The notes: generated by a model from the sequence alone, not told the origin. A stretch of 64,000 bases of DNA from DASXKD01 sp963806145 (GCA_963806145.1 CAWDXD010000005.1:180917-244916); one strand, 5' to 3'. Numbered from the stretch's first letter, positions 44,370 through 52,226 are shown. A program made the numbers and translations.

Positions 44370-44897
44370 TCAGCCCTCCGCCGGGTGCCAGTCGACCGGC
44401 GGCGGGAGCGAGCCCTGTTCGATGATGTTGGCGTACACACTTTCCAGTGCCTCGCCGAGCGGCCCCACTAGGCCCTCCGGCAGCCCCTCGAAGAACAGGC
44501 GCCGGACAAGCTCCACGTGCCCGGCCGCCGCCTCCTGCTGAGCCTGCCACCCGCGGGCGGTCAGGGTCACCTCGGTGACCCGCCTGTCGGCGGCGGACAG
44601 GCCGCACGTCACCAGGCCCCGGGCGCTCATCCGCCGCACGTGGTGGGACACCCGGCTGCGCTCCCAGCCGATCTGGGCGGCCAGCACCGTGATCGGCATC
44701 CGCCCCCCCTCAGCAACGCTCAGCCCTGTCAGCACGTCGTAATCGGGCAGCGACATGCCGCTATCTGTGAGGAGCTGGCGGTTCATCTCGTACGCCAGGC
44801 GCAGCTGGACCCGGATATAGGCCAGCCACGCCCGCTGCTGGTCCCCATCGAGCCACCCGCCGGCAGGCGCCGGGGCGGTCTTGCCGTTACGTGACAT
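44370..44897 (-). CDS. MarR-family transcriptional regulator
   Basis: 175 residues. Winged-helix DNA-binding domain at about 45-115: LPDYDVLTGLSVAEGGRMPI, TVLAAQIGWERSRVSHHVRR (recognition helix), MSARGLVTCGLSAADRRVTEV (wing). N-terminal helix with W-L-A-Y-I-R-V-Q-L. The ATG at 44897 lies inside the operator half-site GTGACATATCAC, a strong sign of autoregulation. Partner: the oxidoreductase on the same strand 329 bp downstream, with the paired operator. Probably senses a toxic quinone or aldehyde. Confidence 0.88.
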   Translation of the reverse strand: MSRNGKTAPAPAGGWLDGDQQRAWLAYIRVQLRLAYEMNRQLLTDSGMSLPDYDVLTGLSVAEGGRMPITVLAAQIGWERSRVSHHVRRMSARGLVTCGLSAADRRVTEVTLTARGWQAQQEAAAGHVELVRRLFFEGLPEGLVGPLGEALESVYANIIEQGSLPPPVDWHPAEG

Positions 44898-44902
44898 ATC
44901 AC
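44891..44902. promoter_or_regulatory. Operator over the MarR start codon
   Basis: GTGACATATCAC (imperfect palindrome, consensus GTGAYATRTCAC) overlaps the MarR ATG at 44895-44897. It matches the arms of the operator at 44198-44233. It would block RNA polymerase or the ribosome when occupied. Confidence 0.7.
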
Positions 44903-44962
44903 CTGAGCATACTGCTCGCGGCCGCCGTGCAGCACGCGGCCGCCACCCTCATGCGCTCGGCA

Positions 44963-45133
44963 CTATGAGGCTTGGCTCAGCCCTTGTTCGGCGTATTCGG
45001 CCAAAAGATCGCTCAGCGAGATGCCCCTGCGTGTGGCCTCGGCCGCGAGCCGCTCGGCAAGCTCGGCAGGAAGGACGATGCTGCGGTGGACGCTATCATC
45101 ACGCTCCCAGCCTTCGTCACTCAAGTCAGGCAC
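44963..45133 (-). CDS. Small ribbon-helix-helix-like protein
   Basis: 56 residues, GTG at 45133 with AAGGAG 5 bp upstream. Reads DLSDEGWERDDSVHRSIVLP then AELAERLAAEATRRGISLSD and LLAEYAEQGL. The S-I-V-L-P-A-E-L strand and the helix A-x-R-x-G-I-S-L-S-D-L-L match CopG/Arc-type antitoxins. No toxin gene follows it. Its start overlaps the stop of the N-hydroxylase gene by 13 bp, so it is the last gene of that operon. It may be a regulator rather than an antitoxin. Confidence 0.6.
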   Translation of the reverse strand: MPDLSDEGWERDDSVHRSIVLPAELAERLAAEATRRGISLSDLLAEYAEQGLSQAS

Positions 45134-46401
45134 GCTCGCTCCTTTCCGGTATCAGCAGCTCCGGCGTCGCTGACCGCGACGTAGCGGCGAAGGATGCGGT
45201 CACTCAACAGGCCCAGGCAGCTGAGGTTCGGAAACCCCGGCCCTTGCGCGAGCCCTGCCATGACCGGCAGGTGCAGCGGCGGCGCCAGGCCGGATACGGA
45301 CAGATCGACGTCGATCCTATGGACAAGGTCGCCGCCGCCCAGCGCATCCCGGTAGCGGCCGCCGGCGTCCTCACCCAGGAGGGCCTCGAACCAGCGCCCG
45401 TCAAAGCCGATGGCAACAATAACGGCGTCATAGGCAACACGCTCGCGCTCATCACCGTAGGCGATGGTCACAATCACGTCTTGCTCGCGCGCCTCGATCG
45501 CAGCCGCCCGCCCCGCGAGCGCACGGAAGCCACGCGCCTGGTTGAGCGCCGCCTCGGCTTGCAACGAGAAGACACCACGATCGGTGCGCTCAAGAAACTC
45601 ACGCCGGTGCGTCTCGGCCAGCCGTGGCCAGTCCGCGGGATCGGAGTAGAACCGGTTCTCGTCGTAGCTCTCGCCGCGCGAGTACAGGACGCCGCGAGCG
45701 GTCAGCACGTCGATCGTGGAGCGCTTGTGGAAGCGTTTCACCAGATCGATGACCACCGACGCGGCAGTCTCGCCGCTGCCGATAACGCAGACATTCTGCG
45801 CGCGCTGGTGGTTGAGCTGATGTGCCGCGAGCCAGTAGGTCCGCCCATCCAGGACCCGGGGGTGATCATGCGGCTGACCGGGCACCGTGATGGCCGGCCC
45901 GGCACCGGTGATGACCAGGCCATCGGCAGCAATCTCAGCACCCGCCGCGAGCCTGACCTCCCAGCGATCACCGCCGGTGACCTCCAGGCCAGTCACGACT
46001 CCGGAGACAATCTCCGCCTCCGCCGCGTCGGCAACTTCGCGCAGGTATGCGCTCCACGCGCGATGCGTCGGACGCATCCGGCCGCGGTCGACCCAGTCGC
46101 TGTAGGCGCCGTGCCTAATCAGGTGGCGCTGCCAGCTGTACTCCGCCATCGCCGCGACCACATCGGCGGATGCATCGCCCCAGCCCGCTGCATACGGGTA
46201 GCCGACGTCCTTCTCCGGCGGCGTCCCCAACGGCAGCAGGCCGTTGGTGTATCCCTGGCGCCCGCTCCAATTCCCAGCGGCCTGGCCACGGTCGACCAGC
46301 ACAATACGCGGCACCGGCAAGCCGGCAGCGGCGAGCGCACGGGCCTTCGCGGCGATCGCAATGCCCTTCGGGCCGGCGCCGACGACAGCAAGCATTGGCA
46401 C
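45121..46401 (-). CDS. MbtG/SidA-like L-lysine (or ornithine) N-hydroxylase
   Basis: 426 residues. FAD-binding GAGPKGIAIAAKA near residues 8-20 (G-x-G-x-x-G), substrate loop GNWSGRQGYTNGLLPLGTPP then EKDVGYPY, NADPH loop VIGSGETAASVVIDL, and the ATG-like motif VIVAIGFDGRW. The pattern is closer to mycobactin MbtG than to SidA/PvdA. Such enzymes N-hydroxylate the lysine side chain for hydroxamate siderophores. No NRPS or siderophore gene is nearby. GTG at 46401 touches the upstream ORF stop; the ATG at 46395 is the alternative after AGGTG. Confidence 0.8.
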   Translation of the reverse strand: MPMLAVVGAGPKGIAIAAKARALAAAGLPVPRIVLVDRGQAAGNWSGRQGYTNGLLPLGTPPEKDVGYPYAAGWGDASADVVAAMAEYSWQRHLIRHGAYSDWVDRGRMRPTHRAWSAYLREVADAAEAEIVSGVVTGLEVTGGDRWEVRLAAGAEIAADGLVITGAGPAITVPGQPHDHPRVLDGRTYWLAAHQLNHQRAQNVCVIGSGETAASVVIDLVKRFHKRSTIDVLTARGVLYSRGESYDENRFYSDPADWPRLAETHRREFLERTDRGVFSLQAEAALNQARGFRALAGRAAAIEAREQDVIVTIAYGDERERVAYDAVIVAIGFDGRWFEALLGEDAGGRYRDALGGGDLVHRIDVDLSVSGLAPPLHLPVMAGLAQGPGFPNLSCLGLLSDRILRRYVAVSDAGAADTGKERACLT

Positions 46402-46533
46402 CTAGCGAGGATAACCACGTATCGCCGGCAAATCTGCTGCGCTAGCCGTAGCCGATGCCGTACCTCCGCTGGCGATCACCGCGGCGACGGCGAGCGCCGC
46501 ACAGAAGATCCCCCGATGAACAGACGTTCGCAT
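46402..46533 (-). CDS. Small secreted peptide preceding the N-hydroxylase
   Basis: 43 residues from the ATG at 46533 (AAGGGG 6 bp upstream). MRTSVHRGIFCAALAVAAVI then ASGGTASATASAADLPAIRG and YPR: a signal peptide with an Ala-x-Ala cleavage site, leaving about 15 residues. Its stop TAG (46402-46404) is immediately followed by the N-hydroxylase start, so both are in one mRNA. It could be a peptide substrate for modification, or a decayed secreted protein. Confidence 0.4.
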   Translation of the reverse strand: MRTSVHRGIFCAALAVAAVIASGGTASATASAADLPAIRGYPR

Positions 46534-46862
46534 GAAGATCCCCTTCGCCGCGCCAAGTATCAAGGGCGGCATTTCATAGTGTCAAGGCCGCCGAAGCGCT
46601 CGGCCTCGCGCTACGACCGCAATTCGCTACCTCACCGCCTCCTCGGGCACCTTCGTTGAGGAAACGAGCGCCGAGAGCACGCGCCTATCAGCATCCGATC
46701 GGGCGCGGAGCCACAAAGGACCACCGACAAAGATCATCTATACCCTGGCTGACCTGCGGGTTTGGTGAGGTCTTCACGTTTCGGGCTGACCTGCGCGGAT
46801 GCCGGGTGAGGCGGGTGCCGTCCACAGGTTAAGCGGGCTGCATCCACGTTTGTCTTGGCTGC

Positions 46863-47237
46863 CTAGCGGTTCCAGCGGGGGTCGGCCTCGGCGATGGCGA
46901 GGCTGAGTTCCTCCAGTTCGGCGATCAGTTCCCGCAGCCGGCGGTGGTTGTCGAACCAGGGGCCGTAGTCGGCGAGCTGGTCGTCGGTCAGGATGCGGGT
47001 TGCGGTCTTGCCGTCTTTCTTGCGGGTCCACTGGTGGTAGGGGCCGTGCAGCCGGGGCGGGTCGGCGTGGCAGCGGCAGTTCGGGTGCCCGCAGCGGGTC
47101 ATCCGGTCGGCGAGGGTGCCGGGCAGCGCGAAGCCGAGGGATGCGATCTCGGTGGCGATGCGGGCGGCCTGGGCCTGCTGGGCCACGGTGGGCGACACGT
47201 TGTCATTGTCGCAGCCGGGGTCCCCCGTCTCGCGCAT
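46863..47237 (-). CDS. DUF6788-family protein of the IS
   Basis: 124 residues from the ATG at 47237. The core reads MTRCGHPNCRCHADPPRLHG then PYHQWTRKKDGKTATRILTD; C-G-x-P-N-C-R-C-H carries four metal-type ligands. Then a helical part (LADYGPWFDNHRRLRELIAELEELSLAIAE). Such proteins accompany transposases and integrases in actinobacteria and may bind DNA. It lies opposite in orientation to the transposase inside the IS, starting 21 bp from the next gene. Confidence 0.8.
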   Translation of the reverse strand: MRETGDPGCDNDNVSPTVAQQAQAARIATEIASLGFALPGTLADRMTRCGHPNCRCHADPPRLHGPYHQWTRKKDGKTATRILTDDQLADYGPWFDNHRRLRELIAELEELSLAIAEADPRWNR

Positions 47238-47258
47238 CTCATTAAGTATAAGTGCTGT

Positions 47259-48158
47259 ATGACAACCGATGACGGTGCCGCTTATATTGCGCTGTGGCGG
47301 CCGTCGTCGGTGTCGCCGCAGGCGGCGGCGTTCGCCCGGGACGTAATCTTGAAGGCGGCGCCGGAGGGCCGGGAGCGGGCGAAGAACCTGCTGTGGGCCG
47401 CGGGCAGGCTGGCGGACTGCGCGATCCCGCTTGGCCTGGACGCCGTGCCGGAGGTGCTGCTGCACCCGTCGGTAGTGGAGCGTTTCACCCGGACGGCGCC
47501 GGGTTTGTCCGGCGCGGCGCGCCGCACGCTGCGCACGAACCTGCGGTTCGTCGGCCGCCGGGTGGTGCCGCAGTTGTATCCGCAGGACATGCCGCTGCCG
47601 CGGGAACGCGCGAAAGAGCCCTACGGCCCGGCGGAGATCGCTGGGTTTCTGGCGCTGGCGGACGCCCAGCCGACCGCGGCGCGGCGGATGCGCGCGGCCG
47701 GGCTGGTCTGTCTGGGCGCCGGCGCCGGGCTGATCCGCGGCGACCTGCGCGATGTTCGCGGCACCGACGTGGCGTGCCGGTCCGGCGGGGTCGTGGTCAT
47801 CGTGCGCGGCGCCCGGCCGCGCACGGTCCCGGTGCTGGCCCGCTACCATGCCCCGCTGCTGGCGGCAGCCCGCTCAGCCGGGGACGGCCTGGTCATCTGC
47901 GGGACTGATCCCGGCCGCCGGAACCTTACGAACCCGCTGATCACCGCGCTGGACGGCGGGACGGGCCTGCCCCGGCTGGACACCAGCCGGCTGCGCGCGA
48001 CCTGGCTGGCCGGCTGCGCGGACCTGCTCGGCCTGGCCACGTTCATGCACGCGGCCGGGATCAGCTGCTCCCAGCGGCTCGGCGACCTGATCACCGGCCT
48101 CGAACCCGCGGGCGAAGCCGCGGCGGTGCGGCTGCTCGGCGCGGCCCGGCAGCCATGA
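47259..48158 (+). CDS. Tyrosine-recombinase-like accessory protein of the IS
   Basis: 299 residues from the ATG at 47259. Overall layout is like a tyrosine recombinase catalytic domain: an N-terminal helical part (RRTLRTNLRFVGRRVVP), GAGAGLIRGDLRDVRGTDV where an integrase has its first Arg (usually G-L-R-R-G-E-L), and SRLRATWLAGCADLLGL at the H-x-x-R box, with no clear final Tyr motif. So it may be an inactive or divergent recombinase that helps the transposase. Its stop overlaps the transposase ATG (ATGA). Confidence 0.55.
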   Translation: MTTDDGAAYIALWRPSSVSPQAAAFARDVILKAAPEGRERAKNLLWAAGRLADCAIPLGLDAVPEVLLHPSVVERFTRTAPGLSGAARRTLRTNLRFVGRRVVPQLYPQDMPLPRERAKEPYGPAEIAGFLALADAQPTAARRMRAAGLVCLGAGAGLIRGDLRDVRGTDVACRSGGVVVIVRGARPRTVPVLARYHAPLLAAARSAGDGLVICGTDPGRRNLTNPLITALDGGTGLPRLDTSRLRATWLAGCADLLGLATFMHAAGISCSQRLGDLITGLEPAGEAAAVRLLGAARQP

Positions 48159-49648
48159 TCCTGCTGGCGGCGTTCGAGGAGATCATCGACGCCTCCGGCG
48201 TCGCCCCCCGGATCGAGGTGATGCTGCCGATAGGGGCGCGCCCCCGGCAGCTGACGGTCCGCACCCTGCTGGCCGGCATGTGCCTGGCCCACGCCGATCA
48301 CCGGCCCGCCCACCTGACCCGCATCCACCGGGCCCTGGTAGGCCTGCCGGCAGACCAGCAGCGGCGGCTGGGCGTGGTCGCGGACTGGAAGCACAGACCG
48401 CACCTGCTGACCTACCGGCAGACCGAGCGGACCTTCGGCCTGGTCGCCGGCGCCCTCGCCGGGGACGAGCCCGGCGGGCTGCCGTCGCAGCCGCTGCAGG
48501 CGATCTGCGACGACCTGCTGGAGGCATCCGTCCCGGAGGAGTTCAAGCACGCCAGCAGCTCGCTGGCCGTGGACTGGACGGACCTGGAGTCCTTCTCCCG
48601 GCCCCCGCCGGCCAAAGGCGGCGACTGCGCCGACCCCGAGGCATCCTGGGGACACCGCAAGAATAACCTGCTGCGCCGCGAAGACGAGCTGTTCTTCGGC
48701 TACTACTTCTCGGCCGGCATCATGATGCCTGACGAGAACGGCCCGCCCGTGCCCGAGCTCGCCCGCCGCGCCACGGCATCGTCGTGCCGGCACGACCCCG
48801 TCCGCGCCTTCGTTCCCGTCCTGACCCGCATGCCGCAACACGGCGCCCCGCTTGGCGACGTGCTCGCCGACTCCGGCTACGCGCACCGCGGCGCGGGCGC
48901 CTGGGCACTCCCGCTCCGCCAGGCCGGGGCGCAGCTCGTCCAGGACCTGCACCCGCACGACCGCGGCCCCAAGGGCACCCACCACGGCGCCATCATCAGC
49001 AACGGCAACCTGTACTGCCCGGCCACGCCCCGCTCCCTGCTGGAACTAGGCCCGCTGCCCCGCGGCGCCACCCCCGGCCAAGCCGCCGCGCACGACACGA
49101 TGACCACCGAGACCACCCGCTACAAGCTCGGCCGCCTCACCCGCGACGACGAAGACGGCTACCACCGCGCCCAGTGCCCTGCCGCCATGGGCAAGATCCG
49201 CTGCCCCCTCCGGCCCGCCTCGATGAGGCTGGACCGGGACCGGCCCGAAATCCTCACCCCGCCCGAGCACCCGCCCGCCTGCTGCACCCGGCAGACCCTC
49301 ACCGTCCCGCCCGAGATCACCGCCAAGACCGCGCAGAAGCACGACTACCCGTCAAAAGCGCACCGCCGGTCCTACGCCCGCCGCACCGGCGCCGAGCGGG
49401 GCTTCGCCACCGCCAAGGACCCCGCCACCAACGACATCAGCCGCGGCTGGTGCCGCCTCATGGGCCTGGCACCGTTGATGCTGTTCACCACGACCCTGCT
49501 CATCGCCCGCAACCAGCGCATCCTTGACGCCTGGAACGCCCGCCAGGCCGAAAACGCCCGCCGTGCCGCCGCCGGACTCCCCCCGAAAACCCGCAGGCGC
49601 CGCCGCAAGACCCTCGCCTGCCTCACCGCAGCCACCAGACCGCCCTAA
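48155..49648 (+). CDS. DDE-type transposase
   Basis: 497 residues. Candidate acidic triad: the Asp in LAVDWTDLESFSR, the Asp in VLADSGYAHRGAG, and the Glu in RRTGAERGFATAKDPATN (the Y-x-x-R-x-G-x-E-R box typical of IS1182- and IS4-like transposases). The C-terminus is basic (PPKTRRRRRKTLACL). The N-terminal part has a helix-rich region (RPAHLTRIHRALVGLPADQQ). It should cut and join the inverted repeats at the ends of the element. Complete. Confidence 0.85.
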   Translation: MILLAAFEEIIDASGVAPRIEVMLPIGARPRQLTVRTLLAGMCLAHADHRPAHLTRIHRALVGLPADQQRRLGVVADWKHRPHLLTYRQTERTFGLVAGALAGDEPGGLPSQPLQAICDDLLEASVPEEFKHASSSLAVDWTDLESFSRPPPAKGGDCADPEASWGHRKNNLLRREDELFFGYYFSAGIMMPDENGPPVPELARRATASSCRHDPVRAFVPVLTRMPQHGAPLGDVLADSGYAHRGAGAWALPLRQAGAQLVQDLHPHDRGPKGTHHGAIISNGNLYCPATPRSLLELGPLPRGATPGQAAAHDTMTTETTRYKLGRLTRDDEDGYHRAQCPAAMGKIRCPLRPASMRLDRDRPEILTPPEHPPACCTRQTLTVPPEITAKTAQKHDYPSKAHRRSYARRTGAERGFATAKDPATNDISRGWCRLMGLAPLMLFTTTLLIARNQRILDAWNARQAENARRAAAGLPPKTRRRRRKTLACLTAATRPP

Positions 49649-49867
49649 CCGCCACCCCGCTGCCCCGCACGGGACAGCACCCGCCACCAGCATCACCGGC
49701 AGCGCCCAGACACCCAGCACCGACAGCGGCAGCACGCCCGGAAACCGCCCCCGGACACGCCGAAAGCCACCAGGCCGACACGAACGCACCGGCACGACAG
49801 CAAGCCACAAGCCATACTCGGACGCGTAACAGAACGTCAGACCCAAACGTGAAAATAGTCCTCACGC
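49649..49867 (+). other. Right-end non-coding part of the IS
   Basis: After the transposase stop no gene is present. A second copy of the AAACGTGAA part of the inverted repeat lies just inside the right end (near 49846), so transposase may bind two sites there. Confidence 0.5.
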
Positions 49868-49883
49868 AAACGTGAAGACCTCA

Positions 49884-49929
49884 TGGTGGAGCTAGGGGGA
49901 CTCGAACCCCGAACCCACGGATTAAAAGT
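49884..49929 (-). tRNA. 3' fragment of tRNA-Lys (att site remnant)
   Basis: The complement reads from the anticodon arm (CTTTTAATC, UUU anticodon) through the T-arm GGTTCGAGTCC and acceptor 3' strand to CCA (49884-49886 is TGG). The 5' half of the tRNA is missing: upstream of the anticodon the sequence is unrelated. Bases 49901-49929 match the intact tRNA-Lys at 63498-63526 except for one position. It is not a functional tRNA; it marks the far end of an integrated element. Confidence 0.85.
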
Positions 49930-50314
49930 GAGCTGCCCGGCCGTTCTGGGCGTTCTACCTGCGCAGATGCCACACGCGGACACACAGAAAGCACGCATCG
50001 CACAGGGATACGGTCGGTGCTCGTCCCACGAGTCGTCCCACGGCATCCAGGCCGGGCCCGCAGGATCGATCACAGTAAGTGATGGAGACTGTCTAGGGAG
50101 AACGCGCGCCGAGCCGCCGCTCTGGGCGGCAGTCTGGTTGCTGGCGTGGGCTTCAGGGTCGCGCCCGAACGATCTGATCTGCGCGTTCTGTTTCCTCTTC
50201 GCCAGGCGCGCGACCAGAGCCACCGGGCGGGAAATTCTGCGGTCATCAGCCGGGTGAGGTCTGCTGCCAGCGAAATCAAAGCTCGCGGGTGGCTGTCCGT
50301 TCGTAGGATGAGCT
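49930..50314. other. Left end of the integrative element, non-coding
   Basis: No gene is seen. It holds the repeat CTCGTCCCACG-AG-TCGTCCCACGG at 50020-50043, which is also present at the right end (63430-63453, two mismatches). The rest leads into the promoter of the XRE regulator. Confidence 0.55.
50020..50043 (+). repeat. Paired TCGTCCCACG sites, left arm
   Basis: Two TCGTCCCACG decamers in tandem, 12 bp apart, lie at 50021-50030 and 50033-50042. The same tandem recurs at 63430-63453 between the integrase gene and the tRNA (22 of 24 bases equal). Position at both ends, inside the att cores, suggests arm-type binding sites of the integrase or excisionase. Confidence 0.65.
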
Positions 50315-50680
50315 ATGGCCGAGCGCGCGAGAGTTTACCGGTTGCGGCAAGATTCCCCGCCGGTAGCGCAGCCTCAGAAGCCACCGGAGCATGAACCACT
50401 GTGGCGGGAAGCGCTCGGTCAGCGGCTGCGTGCCTTGCGTCTGGCTCAGCGGGAGACGTTGTCGGGGACGGCGGGCCGGGCTGGCATATCGCCGCAGTAC
50501 CTCTCCGAGGTCGAGCGCGGGCGCAAGGAACCATCGAGCGAGATGATCGCGGCGCTGGCGGGCGCGCTGGGGACCACGCTCATCGGGCTGACCGAGCAGG
50601 TGGCCGGCGAATTGCGCCGCCAGCAAGGCATCGGCGCCTCACGCGCATCCGGCCCGGTCATGCTCGCTCTGGCGGCGTGA
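50315..50680 (+). CDS. XRE-family regulator, ClgR/PopR-like
   Basis: 121 residues. HTH: LGQRLRALRLAQRETLSGTA, GRAGISPQYLSEVERGRKEP (the S-x-x-Y-L-S-E-V-E-R-G-x-K-x-P signature), SSEMIAALAGALGTTLIGLTE. The C-terminus ends in Leu-Ala-Ala, a degradation-type tail as in ClgR/PopR, which Clp proteases destroy. Convergent with the clpP genes (8 bp between stops). By analogy it activates the clpP pair. RBS not obvious. Confidence 0.8.
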   Translation: MAERARVYRLRQDSPPVAQPQKPPEHEPLWREALGQRLRALRLAQRETLSGTAGRAGISPQYLSEVERGRKEPSSEMIAALAGALGTTLIGLTEQVAGELRRQQGIGASRASGPVMLALAA

Positions 50681-50688
50681 GGCGCGGG

Positions 50689-51312
50689 TCAGGCCGCTGA
50701 GGAACCGGACGCGCCAGCGTCGGCCATCCGCTGCCCCAGAATTTGGTCGACGACCCCGTACTGGAGCGCCGCCTGCGCCGTGAGGACCCGGTCGCGGTCT
50801 GTGTCGGCCCGCAGCGCCTGCACGGACTGGCCGGTGTGCGCGGAGAGGATAGCCTCGATCTCGGCGCGCATGCGCACGACTTCATCCGCCTGCAGGATCA
50901 GGTCCGGGATCGCCCCCTGGCCGCGCCCGGCCGGCTGGTGCAATACCACCCGTGCGTGCGGAAGCGCGGCGCGCCGGCCGGCGGTTCCGGCTGCGAGCAG
51001 CACGGCGCCGACGCCGATCGCCTGTCCCACGCAGGTGGTGGCGACCGGCGCCTGGATGTACTGCATGCTGTCGTAGACGGCGAGCATGGACGGCAGATCG
51101 CCGCCTTCGCAGTTGATGTACAGGTTGATCTCCTGCTCGGGGCTTTCCGCCTCGAGATGCAGCAGCTGTGCGATGAGCGTGTTGGCGACGCCGGGATCGA
51201 TCGCGGTGCCGAGGTAGACGATCCGCTCGGTGAGCAGGTGCGAGTACACGTCCATGATCCGCTCGCCGCGGGAATGCTGGGCGATGACGTTCGGGATGGG
51301 GTAGCTGCTCAT
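50689..51312 (-). CDS. ClpP-family protease subunit lacking the catalytic Ser
   Basis: 207 residues. Clear ClpP fold (ERIVYLGTAIDPGVANTLIAQL, NLYINCEGGD, VLLAAGTAGRRAALPHARVV, LHQPAGRGQG). The nucleophile box reads CVGQAIGVGA, with Gly100 where active ClpP has Ser (GQAAS); the catalytic His (LHQP) and Asp (DTDRDRVL) remain. So the subunit resembles cyanobacterial or plastid ClpR. It overlaps the upstream clpP gene by 4 bp (ATGA). It could form a mixed ring with that active subunit. Confidence 0.85.
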   Translation of the reverse strand: MSSYPIPNVIAQHSRGERIMDVYSHLLTERIVYLGTAIDPGVANTLIAQLLHLEAESPEQEINLYINCEGGDLPSMLAVYDSMQYIQAPVATTCVGQAIGVGAVLLAAGTAGRRAALPHARVVLHQPAGRGQGAIPDLILQADEVVRMRAEIEAILSAHTGQSVQALRADTDRDRVLTAQAALQYGVVDQILGQRMADAGASGSSAA

Positions 51313-51924
51313 GATGCGCCCGTCAGTCCGATCCGGTGTTTTCTTACTGGCATGACCTGGCCGAACGAGTCGACGATCTCGTCGATGAAGCCGTAGTCCC
51401 TGGCCTCGGCGGCGGTGTACCAGTGGTCATGCAGGGAGTCGTCAAAGATGCGCTCGACCGGCTGGCCGGTGTCCTCCGCGATAAGGCCGAGCACGGTGTC
51501 CACCATGTGCCGCAGATCGGCGGCCTGGACCTCGATGTCGGCGGCGCTGCCTCCGATCCCCGCCGAGCCCCGGTGCATGAGGATGCGGGCGTGCGGCAGC
51601 GCGAATCGCTTGCCCTTGGCGCCTGCCGAGAGCAGGAACTGCCCGGCACTGCAGGCAAGGCCGAGCGCCAGGGTCGAGACATCGCACGGCACGAGCCGCA
51701 TGACGTCGCGGATCGCAAGCATCGACGGCACGGATTCCGCCAGGTGAATTGATCCACAGGGCGACATCAGCAACGGCATCCTCCGCGGCGAGCGCCAGCA
51801 GTTGCGTCGCGAGCAGCGTTCCGTTGTCGTCATCGAGCACCCCGTCGAGCACGAGTATTCGCTGGAGCAACAGCTGCTCCCGCACCCGCTCGCTGAATAG
51901 CGGGTTCTTTCCGTCCTCTGCCAT
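51309..51924 (-). pseudogene. Second ClpP subunit with active Ser but a frameshift
   Basis: ATG at 51924 after GGAGG. The first frame (MAEDGKNPLFSERVREQLLL, RILVLDGVLDDDNGTLLATQ, ALWINSPGG) breaks near 51736 (GGCGGAATCC): an extra base. The other frame continues SVPSMLAIRDVMRLVPCDV and the nucleophile box LACSAGQFLLSAG with Ser present, His in ILMHRG and Asp in LHDHWYT. The end overlaps the Ser-less clpP. If the indel is an artefact, the pair would be an active/inactive ClpP set like Streptomyces ClpP3-ClpP4. Confidence 0.75.
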
Positions 51925-52226
51925 GCCTCCAGCCTGCGGCACAGCCGGCCCGAGATACCTCACGCGCTGCCGTGAGCAGATCTGCCCACAGCAGCGCGGC
52001 AAGGCAATCATCCCAGGCAATCTGCCTGCAGACGTTCGCCCGCACGGCCCATGCCAGCCCCGCTCAACTGTCAGCTCGTACAGCACGCACCGCGTAGCGT
52101 CAACGCCACCTTTCGTGAGTCACCTTCGCTAATCGCTCGCGCACACTCCCGCCGCTATGGGCGGCTGGCGGGCGTGACAGCGCTATCTGAGGTGCCGCGC
52201 AGATCGGGAAGATCGGCGCTGTCCGC
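51925..52226. promoter_or_regulatory. clpP promoter region with dyads
   Basis: About 300 bp before the clpP start. Dyads: CTCACG-CGCTGC-CGTGAG (51959-51976), the perfect palindrome GCAGATCTGC (51976-51985), GGCA-ATC-TGCC (52016-52026) and TCTGCC-T-GCAGA (52021-52032). As I recall, PopR of Streptomyces recognises TCTGCC-N3-GGCAGA; these are similar half-sites with other spacers. Likely binding region of the XRE regulator. Confidence 0.45.

Larger units (their letters stand above)
46766..49883 (+). mobile_element. 3.1-kb insertion sequence with three genes
   Basis: The ends TGAGGTCTTCACGTTT (46766-46781) and AAACGTGAAGACCTCA (49868-49883) form a perfect 16-bp terminal inverted repeat. Both sides are flanked by TGG (46763-46765 and 49884-49886), a 3-bp target duplication. 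Inside are a leftward DUF6788 gene, a rightward recombinase-like gene and a rightward DDE transposase (4-bp overlap with the former). It sits exactly against the CCA end of the tRNA-Lys fragment. Three-gene layouts of this kind are not typical of simple IS families. Confidence 0.85.

Noticed and set aside
44963..45133. Complete type II toxin-antitoxin pair at the RHH gene
   Set aside because: No toxin-like gene follows or precedes it; its neighbour is the N-hydroxylase, so only an RHH protein is called.
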